Below, one piece after another: positions 31,126 to 43,935 of a stretch of 64,000 nt of DNA (positions are counted from its first letter, which is position 1; the number at the start of each line of letters is the position of its first letter). The position numbers were made by a program, and so were the translations under genes. Where the stretch lies: the NCBI GenBank assembly GCA_930367215.1, contig OV884059.1:76789393-76853392 (forward strand), written 5' to 3'. The notes under the pieces were generated by a model. The model worked only from the letters and a program-made list of their open reading frames with translations. It searched no databases and was not told the DNA's origin. The DNA is from Pollenia angustigena (lineage: Eukaryota > Arthropoda > Insecta > Diptera > Polleniidae).

Positions 31126-33433
31126 TCTACCATGGTAATAAAGCACCCCCCATAGCCACCATCATCCTGGTTATAAATACAAAATATCCGATTAAACGTG
31201 GGCGGGGTTGGAGAAGCGGGCGTGTCAAAAATAGATAAGCTTATATCTGAAGAGCAGTATTTATATAGTTTTCTGTTCTTAGCGCACCGTGGTGAAGTGT
31301 ATGACTCGGCAAAGCCGCATATATTAGTACTCTTGATTGTTTATATGTATATGGGGCCCCCATATAAGGTCCTATCTCATCGTTTATGGCTTAACTATTG
31401 CTTAATATACGATATGTTGAAAAATTTTGGAATATTTTAACGTTAAAAGTTGCAAATTGAGGCTATTAAGCTTTGTGAAATAAAATCTCGTTTTGTAATA
31501 ACGCCTTATGAGTTAAGCTAACTTATGTATACAAACTTTGAAAAATACTTTGGTTTTAATCAGAGCAAAATTTTCTTTAACCAATAATTTTATAATTTTT
31601 AGTACCACTGTGCCTTAGTGATTGTGGCAATAGTAAAGTGCACTTATGAAATAAATACTAATACAAACCAAAAACAAAAAAAAAAAAAAAAAAAAAAATT
31701 AATAATTTCTACCCATACACACAAACTCTAACGTATTCCTATACACTTATTTCTATATGCCCTGCAAACAATTTCGTTCGAAAAATAATCTAAATAGTGT
31801 CCCCATTTAGCAAAAATCTATCGCTTTTGCTATTCCATTCTTATTGACGTAGTAACATCGTTCGGGAAGAAGTGTCCCACTATGGTAATATTTACATTAA
31901 GAATCTACTAAGTGACTATATTTTATGACGAATTGGAGCGTTAGAGTAGTATCGCTTTTGGCTCTAAAAAGAACACTTTTGAAGTTAAATTGCTTCTAAT
32001 TGTTCTTTATAATAAAAAGTGGGCCATTTTAAGGTTAATCTTTGATGGGTTTTGTTAGGCAAGTTTTTGTTTAAACTTTGATATTGTTACAAGTAGAACT
32101 GTTGTTTATAATTCTTATACGTTTAACAGTTTTATTTGGTTTAATATCTTTAGTTTTTCTAAAATCTTTATGAATGAAGTTTCCTGACGATCTGGCCCAA
32201 GCAACTTGTGAAATGCGCATAGGAATAGCTTATCCCATCAACAATAAATTTCAGTGTTTTTATCAAGAATAAAAATTGAGCACGAATAACAAAATCCTTT
32301 AAATTATTTATTTTATTATTTTAAACTCACGCTCCACCACCAAATTTTAATAAAAACTGTCATAACTTAATCAAATTTCTTTTTTACTTGGTATTCACTT
32401 TTTAACTGCAAATGTTTATTTGTGCTATTGTTGGAATTGTATAACTGTTACAAATATCTAAACTACTCTTTAAAGTAACGGTAAAGTATAATTTTTAAAC
32501 TCATTATTCGATTCGAACGTATTTTGTTGTTGTTAAATTTCGCAAAATTTATAGTTTAACTACCAAATGTGACGAAGTAGTTTACATTTCGCAGATAATC
32601 GAAAATAACTCTACCAATTGCTTGGAGGGTGTAGACTTGATTTTATGTTGAAAAATGCTTTAGACATGATATAATATACCGGAAGTTCTATAACAAACTT
32701 TAATTCATTTTGAACTAAAAAAAAAATTAAATGGAAAAAACTCAGAACGAAACATAAACATGGCAACACTCCTTCTCATTGAAAAATTTTGCTGCATGTC
32801 ATTCATCATATTTACGGGTATCATATTCGCTTTCCTTTATTTTGCCTCCTTGAATGGGTTATGTTGGCTTATACGGGGTAAATTTAATTATTGTTGTGGC
32901 TTGTGCTGGTTTTGTATTGCATTCAGCTCATTTAATACTTTAGCGAATTCATCAAGGATATGCAGATACAAGTTTCATGGCTGTTGTCATAATTACAATG
33001 CCATGAACTCGTTATTTAAAAATATTTAAATATTACTAATGTTTTCTTTCTAATTTTTTAACTTAAAAAATAACAAATTTTGCACCAAATTTCTGAAATT
33101 TTTTTATTTTTGAAAGATAAAAATTATTCATTGCAAGAATTTAACAATCGCTATTGGTAAAATGATTTTTTTATTTTATTAAAAATTTCATTCATGTTTA
33201 TCTTTGCATTTAATGCCCTTTTTTATTCAACAACTTCCAATTCATATTAACACTAAAATTGCCAAGAAGTGACACTGAAGAAGAAAGTTTTTTAGGTAAA
33301 TGATATTGATATTGAATACTGTAAAGTATTTTTAAATATTTTAATAAAAAATGTATTAGATAATCATCGGTAGATTAGAACTTTAGGAGTAGTGTCGAGA
33401 GCGCAGTGTAAAACCTAAAAGCATTGCAGAACA
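31126..33433. other. AT-rich DNA, no recognised gene
   Basis: Contains an A run at about 31675-31698. An 89-codon plus ORF (32760-33029) starts with ATG and is rich in Phe, Cys and Leu, suggesting a hydrophobic segment, but it has no recognised family. No repeat boundaries were seen. Confidence 0.35.
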
Positions 33434-35039
33434 GTGTACACTAGGGCTTCCAATCGGGAAATTCCCGAATATTGGGATTTTTAATTTCCAATCCCGGGAT
33501 TTTCGGGATCCCGATTTTTTTTATATTCTTATTATTTTAAAATTTTTTTTAATAACTTGTATAAAGATACGTGTATTTTTTGACAAAAAAAAGTTAAAAA
33601 TACATTCGGATAGATTTGAAATACATATCGATGCCTTACTTTCTCAACTTCGTATCTTAAAAAACTACAACTTTTTAGGAGAGAAAAAAAAACGTTTTAT
33701 CTTTGTATACTTCGGTGTTTGGGTTAAAGTTAAAATGGAATTATTAAAGAATTAATTACATCTATGTAAATATTATTGAAATAATAAGTTGTTGTATTGT
33801 TAGAACACAAAAATAGCTGTCGTTTGATTTGAAAAAGTCAAAACCGTATTTTTAAGATTCGAGGTTGAGAAAGTAAGACATCGATATGGACAATTTTAAA
33901 TTGTATTTGAAAATTTTTAATATATTTCGACAATTTTAAAATATATTTGAAAATATTAAAATATTTGGATATGTAATTTCAAAATACATTTTGGCTGGGT
34001 TTTTGAGATGTCTGTTAAACAAGGTTTAGTTAATCTGAAAACCTATTTGTGCGGCCATAACCAAGTTTGTACACTCACAATATTCTGTACGTAAAATTAA
34101 CTGAAATTGTAATATAAAATAAATGAAAATTCAATTAAAAACTTACTACTTATTTTTCATTTATTTTTAACAAAAAGTTCAACACCATATTCCGTAAAAT
34201 CAATTAAATATTCAGTTATTTTATAAAATTTTACTGTCAAAAAATTTACCCCATATTCATTAAAAACAATTAAATATTCAGTTATTTTATTAAATTCAGT
34301 AATTTTCGTTTACTCCACAAAAGAGCCGAATTTCTAAAAAAATACCAGACAGACACTTGTCCGCATGCTTTTCTTATAAGCGAGAGAGGGAGAATATTAT
34401 TATTTACTTACCCTGTTACACACGTTTGTTTTACTTTTGTTGTACTGACCAGGGTTGTCAGATATGGCGATTTCTCGCCAAACGTGGCGATTTTCAAACA
34501 TGTTTGGCGACCTAATTTTTGATTTGGCGACATGGCGATTTATAAAATAGTTAAAATCGCCAACTGGCTATTTTTGATGACCTATGAATTTGTTTTGAAA
34601 TTCGTTATATTCAATACTAAGAAATAATATTATTTTAATTCTCGTATTTTTATGAATGAAATTTCAGGCAATCATATGTATGATAGGTATTTGAAGGTAT
34701 GTGCAAATGGCTGATGAAGTTAATGAAAATCTAGAAAAGAGTTTTTATATATAAAATTGCTCTTGAAAAAATCAATAAATAGAATTCGTTAAAACACTAA
34801 TATGTTTTAAGTCTATAAACATTTTAACATTATACTTATATGTATGTGGCAATTTATTATCACAGATAAAATATGTTGTTGTTAGTGATATTTTAAAGAT
34901 TTGTATGAATCCTATCACACCTTTGGACGTTTATGAAACACGATGGAAAAATAAGCGTTGGTTAGTTGGAAAGATAACTAAATAAGTTAAGTCAACATTT
35001 TAAAGCTACAAGGATACGGCAGGTACGTAAAATTTTAAG

Positions 35040-35190
35040 GACTTTACTTTGGCTGTCCTTAATATGCAGTTATTACAACTAGTAATGCCTGTGTTGAATC
35101 TTTGAACTCCACTAAAACTCGCCTTCGAATTAGAATGCAATACGAACTTTTAGACGCGTTATTAGGAGTTATACAGGCATGTTCTGTAAA
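35040..35190 (+). pseudogene. hAT transposase C-terminal relic
   Basis: The plus strand reads LAVLNMQ, a short frame disruption, then TSNACVES (from 35079) and TKTRLRIRMQYELLDALL. This corresponds to the conserved hAT dimerisation domain. The MITE at 35174 cuts it immediately afterwards. The catalytic core is absent. Confidence 0.8.
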
Positions 35191-35392
35191 TCACAATTGT
35201 GATTAATGGGTGTTTTGAAAACCACAAAACTTTTAACTTAGTTAAAAATGGTGGAAACAAATAAGCAAGTTATTTTAAATCGGCGGCCACTTATCTGACT
35301 GGTCTAAAATCACAATTATGAAAAAAGCTCTTTGTCCAGAACACCTTTTTTGTGATTTCAAATCACAAAAAGTAATTTTCAGAACATGCCTG
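35174..35392. mobile_element. Small MITE nested in the hAT
   Basis: CAGGCATGTTCTG at 35174 and CAGAACATGCCTG ending at 35392 are perfect inverses. AATCACAA-TTGTGATT blocks lie inside both arms. ATA flanks both sides, possibly a 3-bp duplication. It is the innermost layer of a four-level nest. Confidence 0.72.
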
Positions 35393-37173
35393 ATAAGTTA
35401 TATGAATGGGAATAGTACATGTTTTACTTCTTTTGTACTTTCGTTGAATAAATGTTATACCCTCACAAAGTATTCCAAATTAGAAGACAAATAGTGTCTT
35501 GGCGGTGAAGCGTTTAAGATATATAATATAACTGCAACTATTGTACAAAGTGCATTTCTAATATTTGTTTAGTACTAGCCACAAAAAATCTTTTTTTGTT
35601 GCCTTAAGTAGACTACTATAAATTATTTTATAGTAAAAATCGTAACTTTTTTTTGTTTTCACTAACTATTTGACTATTTGAATTTTTGGCGTATTTAAGC
35701 GATTTGGTTTTTAGGATTTATAAAAAAAATTTTTAATAATTTAAAAAATATGTATTTATTGTCAAAAACTTGTAAACAAAGGCTTTGGCGATATTTGATA
35801 TTGAATTTGGGTAAAAAGGTCAAAATTGATCTGACAACCCTGGTACTGACCACGTTGTTTACAGAAGAACTCTCAATTATAAGACACCAGCAGCAATGAC
35901 CGATATGGCTTCGCAATTATTTTACTTTTAAAATTTGATGTATTTAACTAAATTAAATCAAATTATTTAACTAATAGAAATTAACTTATAGATAAGTAAA
36001 AATTAATTTTTGGTAGTTAAATTATATAAAATACCTGAATATTTAATTGTTTTTACTGAATATGGTGTTGAATTTTTGACAGTAAAATTTTTTTATACGG
36101 AATATGTAGTTAATTTTTTGACAATTAATTTATATAAGATAACTGAATATTCAATTGTTTTTACGGAATTCGCGGTTGAATTTTTGACAATAAAAATTAA
36201 ATGAACTTTTCGTTGCTTTAAATTACATTTTTATTTAATTTAACATAAAGAAGAATTTTACTCAATCAACGGACAATATTAACTGCAACTGAAAATCCGT
36301 ATTAATATGCACTTAGTTTTTTGAATAACTATTAGAATCAGTTAAAAATAAATTTGCTTGGAATTTTAAATGTTTATAAACTACAGTCCGTTACTGTAAT
36401 AATATTGTGAGTGTATACATAATTTTGACGGAACAGCTTAGTTTTGGTTAAAATGTTGGTCTTTAATACAACTCAACTCTAGTTCAGTTGAAATTTTGCA
36501 GTTTTTGTATAATGGTTTACAACTCTGTGTTAGTGCGGTTAACAAAAACCATATTTCATAGGTATTCCGCACAAGTTTTTTTCATATGCGTTATGACAGC
36601 ATTTCACGCGAAATGTTGAACAGAGTACCAGGCTTTATGCAATAAGTCGCACAATGGTTTCATTCATTCAATAAAAAGGTGAACTAGCCTATAGGAATAA
36701 CATAAACAGCATTGTACAATGTTGCCAACACATTTATTGTTGTGCAATAAAAATCAAGATGTCTTCTGATTGTTGCCAATATATTCTGCCACCTTCGAAT
36801 AACACAGACACATTGGCGATATAATTGTACAATACGTAAAATTGAACAATTTTATTGCAAGTGTATGAGCCGCTTTACATTGTCTTTATGAATTTTGATC
36901 AATTAATAATTTAAGTTTGTTTTATTATATTTTTACTAATAAATAATATACGTTCATGAAATGTGTATTTTAACTTGAAAATTAAGTTGTTTTTTGTACA
37001 GTTTAAAATTTTTTTTTATATTTGGTATTAAGAAAAATTTAAAAAGCCCGAAATATTCCGAAAAATGTTTACAAATCCCGTGAATCCCGGGATCGAAATC
37101 CCGAAATATCTTCTTCAATCCCGAATCCCGGGATTCAGAAAAACCAATCTCGATTGGAAGCCCTAGTGAACAC

Positions 37174-37720
37174 TTTATTCTGGAAAGCAAATAAATAAGA
37201 GTAGTGTAGAACAAAGTAACTCAGGCTAAATTTACGTAAACTTAAATAGACCATAGTAAAAATTTTTATCTGTTTAGTTTTTTTTTTAGCAATAACAAAT
37301 TGATCCTTTCGTAGTTGAATTTTACTTTCAGCATTTTTTGTAACTAAATGAATGTGATATAACACTACTTGTATTGTATCAAAACTGGTAACCTTCTGTT
37401 ACGTACAAATTATAAAATTAGTTTGGTGTTGTATTGAATTCGAACTTCAGTTAGAAAAGGTTAATTACTGTCGAGTTTTAATGATCCAACTAGCACTTGG
37501 GTGAGCATTTATTGTTATTAATACCCAAATGAGCCTTTTCAGATCACATTGCATGATTTAACTTGATATATAGCTTAAGCAATTGAAAAAGGATTCATAT
37601 ATGATTCGTTTATATGTTCAAATAATGATATTTAAATGATTTGTATCACAAATAAAACTTTGAATCAGCTTCACGAGCAAAATAACCGCATATAAGCTAA
37701 TTTTTCGATCATAAATTATG
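37174..37720. other. AT-rich DNA, nothing recognised
   Basis: Only short unassigned minus-strand ORFs, with no motif. Confidence 0.35.
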
Positions 37721-38127
37721 CTCTCGTTGCGAGAAAATGGTACCCTACCGATGAATCACCTCAAAGGATCATTTGTGATAGAATTATCTGCTTCCTATTC
37801 AGCATATAAAAGAATTATATGTGAATGCTTTTTCAAACACTCCACTATTGAAAATTTTTAAACTAATTTTTAGCCAAACGGCAGATGCTAATTTTGGTAT
37901 GTTTTTAAGTGTAATAAATTAAGAAAAAAAATATTAAAATTATAGGAAAAAAGGCAAAATTTTCCTTTAGTGCGCTCTAGTAATAAATCAGTTTTAATCA
38001 TCAAAAGTGAACTGAGAAGACTCATTTTTTAAAATTTAAAAATTTGGATGACTTTTAGGTGATTTTTACAAAAAATTATCACCCAAATGCTTGCTGAGAG
38101 GGTACCATTTTCTCACAACGAGAGTAT
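37721..38127. repeat. Inverted repeat pair with about 350-bp loop
   Basis: CTCTCGTTGCGAGAAAATGG plus TACCCT on the left is mirrored by GAGGGTACCATTTTCTCACA plus ACGAGAG on the right (one mismatch). A second, offset pair (CACTTGGGTGAGCATTT near 37495 and CACCCAAATGCTTGCTG near 38081) overlaps it, so the exact element is unclear. Confidence 0.55.
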
Positions 38128-38399
38128 CATATAGGTGTTTCCACAGAAAATGACCCCTTATAGCAAAAACATTTTATATATTCTTTTAAATTTATTTTTC
38201 CGCTAATCTAATATCATACAGATCATATCTAATATCTGTCATTTTCCGAAAGATTAACTTTAATTCTCATTATACTAACAAAAATATATTTTTTTTTATT
38301 AATAAATAAATAATAAGCCTTGCTTGATTAAAGTTGAATCAAAGCCGCCTCTATACTGGGCAAGGGCCGTATATAAGTATTTTCCATCTCTCTCTTACC

Positions 38400-38905
38400 A
38401 AAGCTGTTTCACTTAGTTCACCAATATTGCTATATTGTCTTCGTTGATTTTCTTGTAGTGAGTTTATTTTATTTAATGTGGAACGTCTCCAAGCGATTTT
38501 TGACCGGCCTTTCCTTCTTCTTCCTTGCGGGTTATATGTTAGTTATTGTCTTGCTACCTCTTGTGGTGGTGTACGCAGAGAATGTCCTATCCATCCAAAC
38601 TTTCTCTTCCGTATTTCAGCGTTTACATCCCTCATGTTTGTACGCATCCACAACTGTTCGTTGGCTATTCTATTGATATGACTATTTTTGATTTCCTTAG
38701 TTACACACCATATTTCGCATCCAAACAATATCACAGACAGGACGCATGATTTAAATATTTTTAACTTCGTTCTGAGGCTGTATACGTTGTTTTTCCATAC
38801 GTTGCTTAAAGTTATGAATGCTCCAAGTGCCTTATTAATTCTGCTATCTACATCTTTAGCAGCGCCACCATCTTCGCTTATTATGCTACCAAGATATTTT
38901 TTTTT
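38400..38905 (-). pseudogene. LINE ORF2 C-terminal fragment
   Basis: The minus strand reads LGSIISEDGGAAKDVDSRIN, INKALGAF, VLSVILFGCEIWCVTKEI, NEQLWMRTNMRDVNAEIRKR and FGWIGHSLRTPPQEVARQ, then after a stop YNPQGRRRKGRSKIAWRRS. This is the post-catalytic tail typical of RTE/CR1-like LINE reverse transcriptases; the clade is uncertain. The RT catalytic blocks are missing. Confidence 0.8.
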
Positions 38906-39204
38906 TATTACCCATAATAAATGAATTCAGACACAAAAAACTTTTAACTTTTTAAAATGTAACGACGCACTGTGGCTGAAAATTGAATTTCATCGGCCAA
39001 AAGTCCAATTTTTTGTCATCGTCGATTTCAAAAATTTTTATGCCATTCGATAGCAAACATATTAGAACTAAGGTATCCAAAAAACTAGATTAAAATATTG
39101 ATAATTGTGGCTGTGGCATGCTGCTGGAAACAAATATTTTATGTTGTTTTAGAAAATAATTAATTTTTGTAAGTTTGATCAGAACTAAATTATGATTTCT
39201 CGCA

Positions 39205-40300
39205 AACCGTTATCAATAATGGGTCGAAATTTTTTTTGTTATATTAGTGGGATAGTAGTCTTTAAAAAGTGGTTCATTACATTTAAAAAGTGGTTCATTA
39301 CATCACTGTATCATTTATACCTGATGTGTTATTAAATGTTTCCCCAGGTTCTATATTTTAGTTAAATCCGAATTTTAGAGGAGTAGAACTTGTTAGGGTA
39401 AAAATGGGTTAAAGAGATTTTAGTACCATCAGAAAGCTGAAAGTGTCCTCTTTAACCCCATATATACTTGTTCAACTGTTTGGAACTGTCTGTTGAAGAC
39501 TTTTTTCATTTTAATGAAATTACTCGCAACATTTTTTTTTTTGCTATTTTTATTTAAGCTGCTCATATGACTGAAATATAACACAAGGGTTTACGAACGT
39601 TTTGTTTTGAAAAATTATTTTGCTTCTTATGAACGGCTGAACATATTTGAATGAAATTGTCATAGCCGGATAGCTTTTGAGTTGAATTGAAAGAATGGAG
39701 GGTCGGGAGTGTGTCTTGCGGACCTCTAAAATTGGTAACCTCGGAAATTCAAACTTTTAAAAAATTCACCAAAAATATTTTATGGATTTCAAAAAAAAAT
39801 TAAATTTAAGGTGTGCTACAAAAAATATGCTTAAATTTTTAAGTTATCTCCTTTGCCTTTGGAGATATTCGGATAAAACGGATTTTTTTGGCTTGATTTT
39901 ATAACGGTTTTTCTAGTTTTATATTCGGATGGATTATGTTTTATGTCAAACTCTTATCAATAGTGGGTTCAACATTTTTTATATTGGTAGTAAAGCAGTC
40001 TTTAAACAATGTTATGTTGTATTACTGTACCGATTATACCTGCTGTGTTATTAAATATTTTTTCAGGTTCTATATTGTAGTCAAATTTAAATTCAGAAGT
40101 ATAGAATTTATGAGGGTCAAAAGGGGTAAGAGAGATTTTACTAGCTGTAGGAAGGTGAAAGTATCTACTTTAAACCCAAATGCACTTTTGTACCTGTTTG
40201 GACCAGCCTATAGAACACTTTTTTAGTTTGTGTAAAATTATTCGCAACATTTATTTTGCTCTTTTTATTTTACCTATTCATATGACTGGAATATAAATGT
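39205..40300 (+). repeat. Direct repeat of about 360-390 bp (two diverged units)
   Basis: 39205-39595 and 39945-40290 share TTATCAATA-TGGGT, CTG-TGTGTTATTAAAT, CAGGTTCTATATT, AGAGAGATTTTA-like and ATTATTCGCAACATTT-type blocks ending in CATATGACTG-AATATAA. Roughly three quarters identical by eye. Confidence 0.65.
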
Positions 40301-40529
40301 ACCAAGCCAAGTTGTGCTAGGTATTTTATATTATATAATTACCAATACCTGTGGGATTTTAAGCGTATCCTACTTTAGCCCAATTTAGTTTTTTATTCTA
40401 CCTTATTATGCTACCTAGGAACACAGTATAACGCAAGCTATGTATAAAAGCCAGTGGTATTCGAATAAAATCTCAGTTGTTAAAATATATCTTAGCAATA
40501 ACAATCTAATTTTGAAACATCTATAAAAA

Positions 40530-41040
40530 TGGAGAGCTTCAGCTATAAAGAATTATCCGAAGAGTAATTTAAAAATAAAAAGGAGGAAGATGTTTTAAGT
40601 TACATTGAAGGTAAACTCAATTTATATTCCTGCAGCACTGAAATACGATCGGAACTACAAAATAAAATAATCGATTTCGTCAAAAACTTAAAAAAGCGGT
40701 TCAAACAAGTTGGATGGAGTAAACCTAGATTTTACAACAGCTTTGCAAACTGGTTAGATGGCGAACTCAGTGTCCAGATATCTTCAGAAGGTACAAATGA
40801 AAAGAACCTTGGGAGGCCAAATAAATCACTTGAGAACTGTAGCGATAGATCTAAAAGGCGGAAGCTTAAGGATATCAACGAAGAAATCGGAGATACAAGT
40901 ATTCATGAAGCTTTGCTATATCAACTGCGATCACAAAAAGAACTCACAAAAGTCGATATTATTGAAAAAGTTTTTATCACTTATACCAAGAGAACAAAAC
41001 GGATTCTTAAGATTCTTTTGTCCTTATTGTTATTTAAATA
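40530..41040 (+). pseudogene. Uncharacterised transposon protein, N-terminal half
   Basis: A nearly open frame starts MESFSYKELSEE, has one in-frame TAA (40565), then continues SYIEGKLNLYSCSTEIRSE, RFYNSFANWLDGEL, GRPNKSLENCSDRSKRRK and ALLYQLRSQKELTKVDIIEK to a stop at 41038-41040. The GRP-KS-x-CS-RSKRRK block resembles the N-terminal region of uncharacterised transposon-encoded insect proteins. The C-terminal partner type appears at 56.5-57.2 kb. Function not established; a DNA-binding or transposition role is an inference. Confidence 0.6.
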
Positions 41041-41309
41041 AAAAAAGAAAAAAAAATTTTAAAATTTACACTTATTTATTTTTTTAATCTAAAAAAAAAA
41101 ATTATTTGAGTAAAAAATTCTAACAATTCAGCACACCGATTTTTATACATTTAGAACAGTAATGTTTTCTAATATGTCCATTATTTTCTAGAAAATTCTG
41201 AGCAATATCGAATGGTAAATTATATTGCCTTTATTAAACAAAAAAAAAAATTTAAAGCCGTTTTCCGGGATTGGGAATTTGGGTATTTGTTTATCAAAAA
41301 TGGGGATGT

Positions 41310-41575
41310 TTTTCAGTCCACTGTTTTAAGAACTTTTCAATCTACATAACTGCCAAAATTCATTATGATACCTTTATTAATGTTAGATTTATAGAATGTC
41401 AAACATTAAAATTATTAAAATATAGTGTAAATGAATAAAAGGGCTTTCAATATGAGTAAAAAATAATATTTTTAAGGTTTGACATTCTATAAATCTGACA
41501 TGAACAAAGATATGCTAACGAAATTCGGCAGTTATGTAGATTAAAAAGTACTTAAAACAGTGGGCTGAAAAAAAT
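41310..41575. repeat. Palindrome with arms of about 90 bp
   Basis: Left arm: CCACTGTTTTAAG-ACTTTT, AATCTACATAACTGCC and TTTATAGAATGTCAAAC. The right arm is its inverse (41478-41572). A hairpin of this size could form in RNA or single-stranded DNA. Confidence 0.75.
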
Positions 41576-41832
41576 CCCATTTTTTTAATAAAAAAATACC
41601 ATAGTTCTCAATCTCAATCATTAGCATTTTCATACTAAATGCTAAAAAACATCAAAAGTTCAACTTTGACCTTAAATTTCTCAACAACTACTGAACGGAT
41701 TTTAACAAAATTAAAACTGTAAAAAAGTTCAAGAAGTCTTCTCTTCTGCAAAAAATTATCTCTATCGGTTCAAAAGTTACAGATTTTTGGCCGATGAAAA
41801 ACGATTTTCAGCCACTGTGCGACGTTACTTTT

Positions 41833-42351
41833 TTAATGGTCAAAAAAGTACATATTGAAATTAAAATTTTTATGAATTCTTTCGGTTGCTACCGTTGCTT
41901 GAACTTTCGTAAGTCCAAAATAGAGCAATCCTCGTGGCATATTTGGGTAGGTTTGAATTTTATTTAAAAAATCTCCGAAAATCGGTAACGACCGTTACTT
42001 TGGTAACACCCATATATGATCGAAAAATGATCTCATATGCGGTGATTTTGCTCTAGAAGCTGATTCCTTAAAGATTCGATTATGATACAAAGTGATAGGT
42101 GGAGAATATTTGAGATGAACACATTACTTTTAATATTTAAAGGCAAAATCGTACAAGGTGGCGCAAAAGTAGTGTCATAATGTGAGTTGAATGCCGCCTA
42201 ATATTGTGGTTTCACATTTCTGATATAGATATATAAAAAATTTGTTGTGAACAAGCCATGGAGGGATGAACTCCTCAACAAAGCAGAATTATTGTTACTT
42301 TCAAGGTAAATTCATGTCAAATACACAACATCGTATTTTTTGTTTGTTGCT
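41833..42351. other. AT-rich DNA before the fold-back element
   Basis: No gene or repeat boundary was recognised. It contains ATATATGATCGAAAAATGATC, reminiscent of sequence near 37.6 kb. Confidence 0.35.
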
Positions 42352-42839
42352 TTCGTTGGTGGCTGTAGGAAATATCGCCCAAAGAAAAATGGCCCAAAAA
42401 AAATAATGAAAAATCGCCCAAAAAAACTCCATGTAAAATTGGGCCTGAATTCATATGAAAAATGACCCAAAATTTTTGGTGTATTTTTCGTTATTATTGG
42501 GTGATTTTTCGTTTTTAAAATTTGTATGAAAAATAGCCCATTTTTTCGGGCCATCTTTCATTTTTAAAATTTCGTCTAAATCTTACGGCTGTAGGAAATA
42601 TCGCCCAAAGAAAAATCGCCCAAAAAAAAAAATGAAAAATCGCCCAAATGAAGAATCGCCCAAGCGAACATGAAAAATGACCCAAAAAGGTAAATATGAA
42701 ATTTTGCCCAAAAAAAACAAAAAAGGGCCCAAAAAGAAAATTAAAAATGACCCAAAAAGCAAAAACGAATTTTTTCCCAAAAAAAAAAAAAAAATTACTA
42801 AATTTGCAAAAAAGTGTTTATTATTCATATAAATTTAGG

Positions 42840-42960
42840 TGAAATGTCATAACGTCCAGTGTCGTAGTGTCCTTGGACACTTTTAAAGTGTCATAATGTC
42901 CATCGAAGACGACGACGAGGACGTTATGACACTTTGCAAGGTCCGCAACTTAACTTATAA
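42840..42960. repeat. GTCATAACGTCC / GGACGTTATGAC repeat
   Basis: GTCATAACGTCCAGTGTC and inverted GACGTTATGACAC motifs match the tips of the element at 44240-45005 and the partial copy at 45066, indicating a truncated relative inside the inner fold-back element. Confidence 0.6.
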
Positions 42961-43029
42961 TCAAAAATGTGTAAATTTTTTTTTAAAATACCGTTAAAAT
43001 TTCAAGTGATTTTTTTAAAGATACTTATT

Positions 43030-43740
43030 TAACCATAATATGGTTGTCGGTGACAATGATTTGGTTATATTAAACATAATATGGATAAAATATTTTTATT
43101 GCTTTTACTCCGGGTGTATATATTAAATATATATATCCAAAATAAGGATTTCATCTTCTATGATATAACAAATACTGGCTTCGCTAACTAAAGCCTTTGG
43201 CCGGGCGCAAGGATTTTCTCCTCTATGGTATAACAAAGACCGGCTTCGCTAACTAAAGCTTCTCTGTATAGCCGGCCTTCGGCCGGGTGCAAGGATTTTC
43301 TCCTTTATGGTCTAACAAAAACCGGTTTCGCTAAGTAAAGCTTCGAAAAACTGCCTTGTTTCCGAACAAGGCCGACTACGCAAAGAAGCTTTAGTTAGCG
43401 AAGCCGGTGTTTGTTATACTATAGAGGAGAAAATCCTTGCGCCCGGCCGAAGGCCGGCTATACAGAGAAGCTTTAGTTAGCGAAGCCGGTCTTTGTTATA
43501 CCATAGAGGAGAAAATCCTTGCGCCCGGCCAAAGGCCGGCGATACAGAGAAGCTTTAGTTAGCGAAGCCAGTATTTGTTATACCATAGAAGAGAAAATCC
43601 TTATTTTCGATATATATGTATATATTTAATATATACACCCAGAGAAAAAGCTACAAAGCCATTTTTAAAAAAATTCTACCGATATTATGTTTAATTTAAC
43701 CAAATCATTGTCGCCGACAACCATATAATGATTAAATTAG
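43030..43740. repeat. Large palindrome with 83-bp tandem units
   Basis: Centre near 43359. Each arm has about two to three units of about 83 bp containing GCAAGGATTTTCTCC-CTATGG, ATAACAAA-ACCGGCTTCGCTAA and AAAGCTTC-CTG-ATAGCCGGCC. Outside these are a TATATATTAAATATATA segment and an ACCATAATATGG / ACAATGATTTGGTTA block, also mirrored. Its transcript could fold into a hairpin of about 350 bp. Confidence 0.88.
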
Positions 43741-43935
43741 TTTCTTGAAAAATAGTTTTGTTGTTTGCAACCATAATAAAACATGGTTTTCTCTGCTATG
43801 TAAGATTATGGTAGAATTTTAAAAATAGCCCATTTTTTGGGCCATTTTTCATACAACATTTTTGGGTTTAAAAAACGAAAAACCACCCAACAATAACGAT
43901 AAATAGCCCAACAATTTTTGGCCATTTTTCATATG

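Larger units (their letters stand above)
34450..35842. mobile_element. hAT element, perfect 8-bp TSD
   Basis: Termini CAGGGTTGTCAGAT and ATCTGACAACCCTG are perfect inverses. GTACTGAC is duplicated exactly at 34442-34449 and 35843-35850. GGCGATTT-type subterminal repeats occur on both sides (34470-34550; fewer near 35700-35790). It retains a transposase tail relic and carries a nested MITE, and is internally deleted relative to an autonomous hAT. Confidence 0.92.
34072..36413. mobile_element. TA-flanked element with repeat-rich inverted arms
   Basis: The tips CACTCACAATATT and AATATTGTGAGTG are perfect inverses with TA outside (34070-34071 and 36414-36415), fitting a Tc1/mariner-type MITE. 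Each arm holds tandem units of about 60 bp with TTAAATATTCAGTTATTTTA and CCATATTC-TAAAA motifs (34090-34320), mirrored at 36010-36200. A hAT is inserted at its centre. Confidence 0.75.
33442..37165. mobile_element. hAT element enlarged by nested insertions
   Basis: The ends TAGGGCTTCCAATCGGGAAA and the inverse CGATTGGAAGCCCTA match closely, with subterminal repeats of AATCCCGGGATT type at both ends (33490-33515 and 37080-37135). Flanking 8-mers GTGTACAC (33434-33441) and GTGAACAC (37166-37173) agree at 7 of 8 positions. No transposase of its own was recognised. A TA-flanked element occupies 34072-36413. Confidence 0.82.
38956..41832. mobile_element. Inverted-repeat transposon with uncharacterised protein
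   Basis: Terminal inverted repeats of about 50 bp share CGCAC-GTGGCTGAAAAT and CATCGGCCAAAA, placed at 38966-39010 and inverted at 41780-41830. Between them lie a diverged direct repeat, a protein relic (40530-41040) and a palindrome. No target duplication could be placed. The superfamily is unknown. Confidence 0.6.

Noticed and set aside
32760..33029. 89-codon ATG-initiated ORF, hydrophobic
   Set aside because: No recognised family, splice or promoter context. Length is not exceptional for an ORF scan of 64 kb.
42361..42800. CRISPR-like appearance of regularly spaced ATCGCCC repeats
   Set aside because: The units are direct short tandem repeats without unique spacers, in eukaryotic DNA, and form the arms of a fold-back element.
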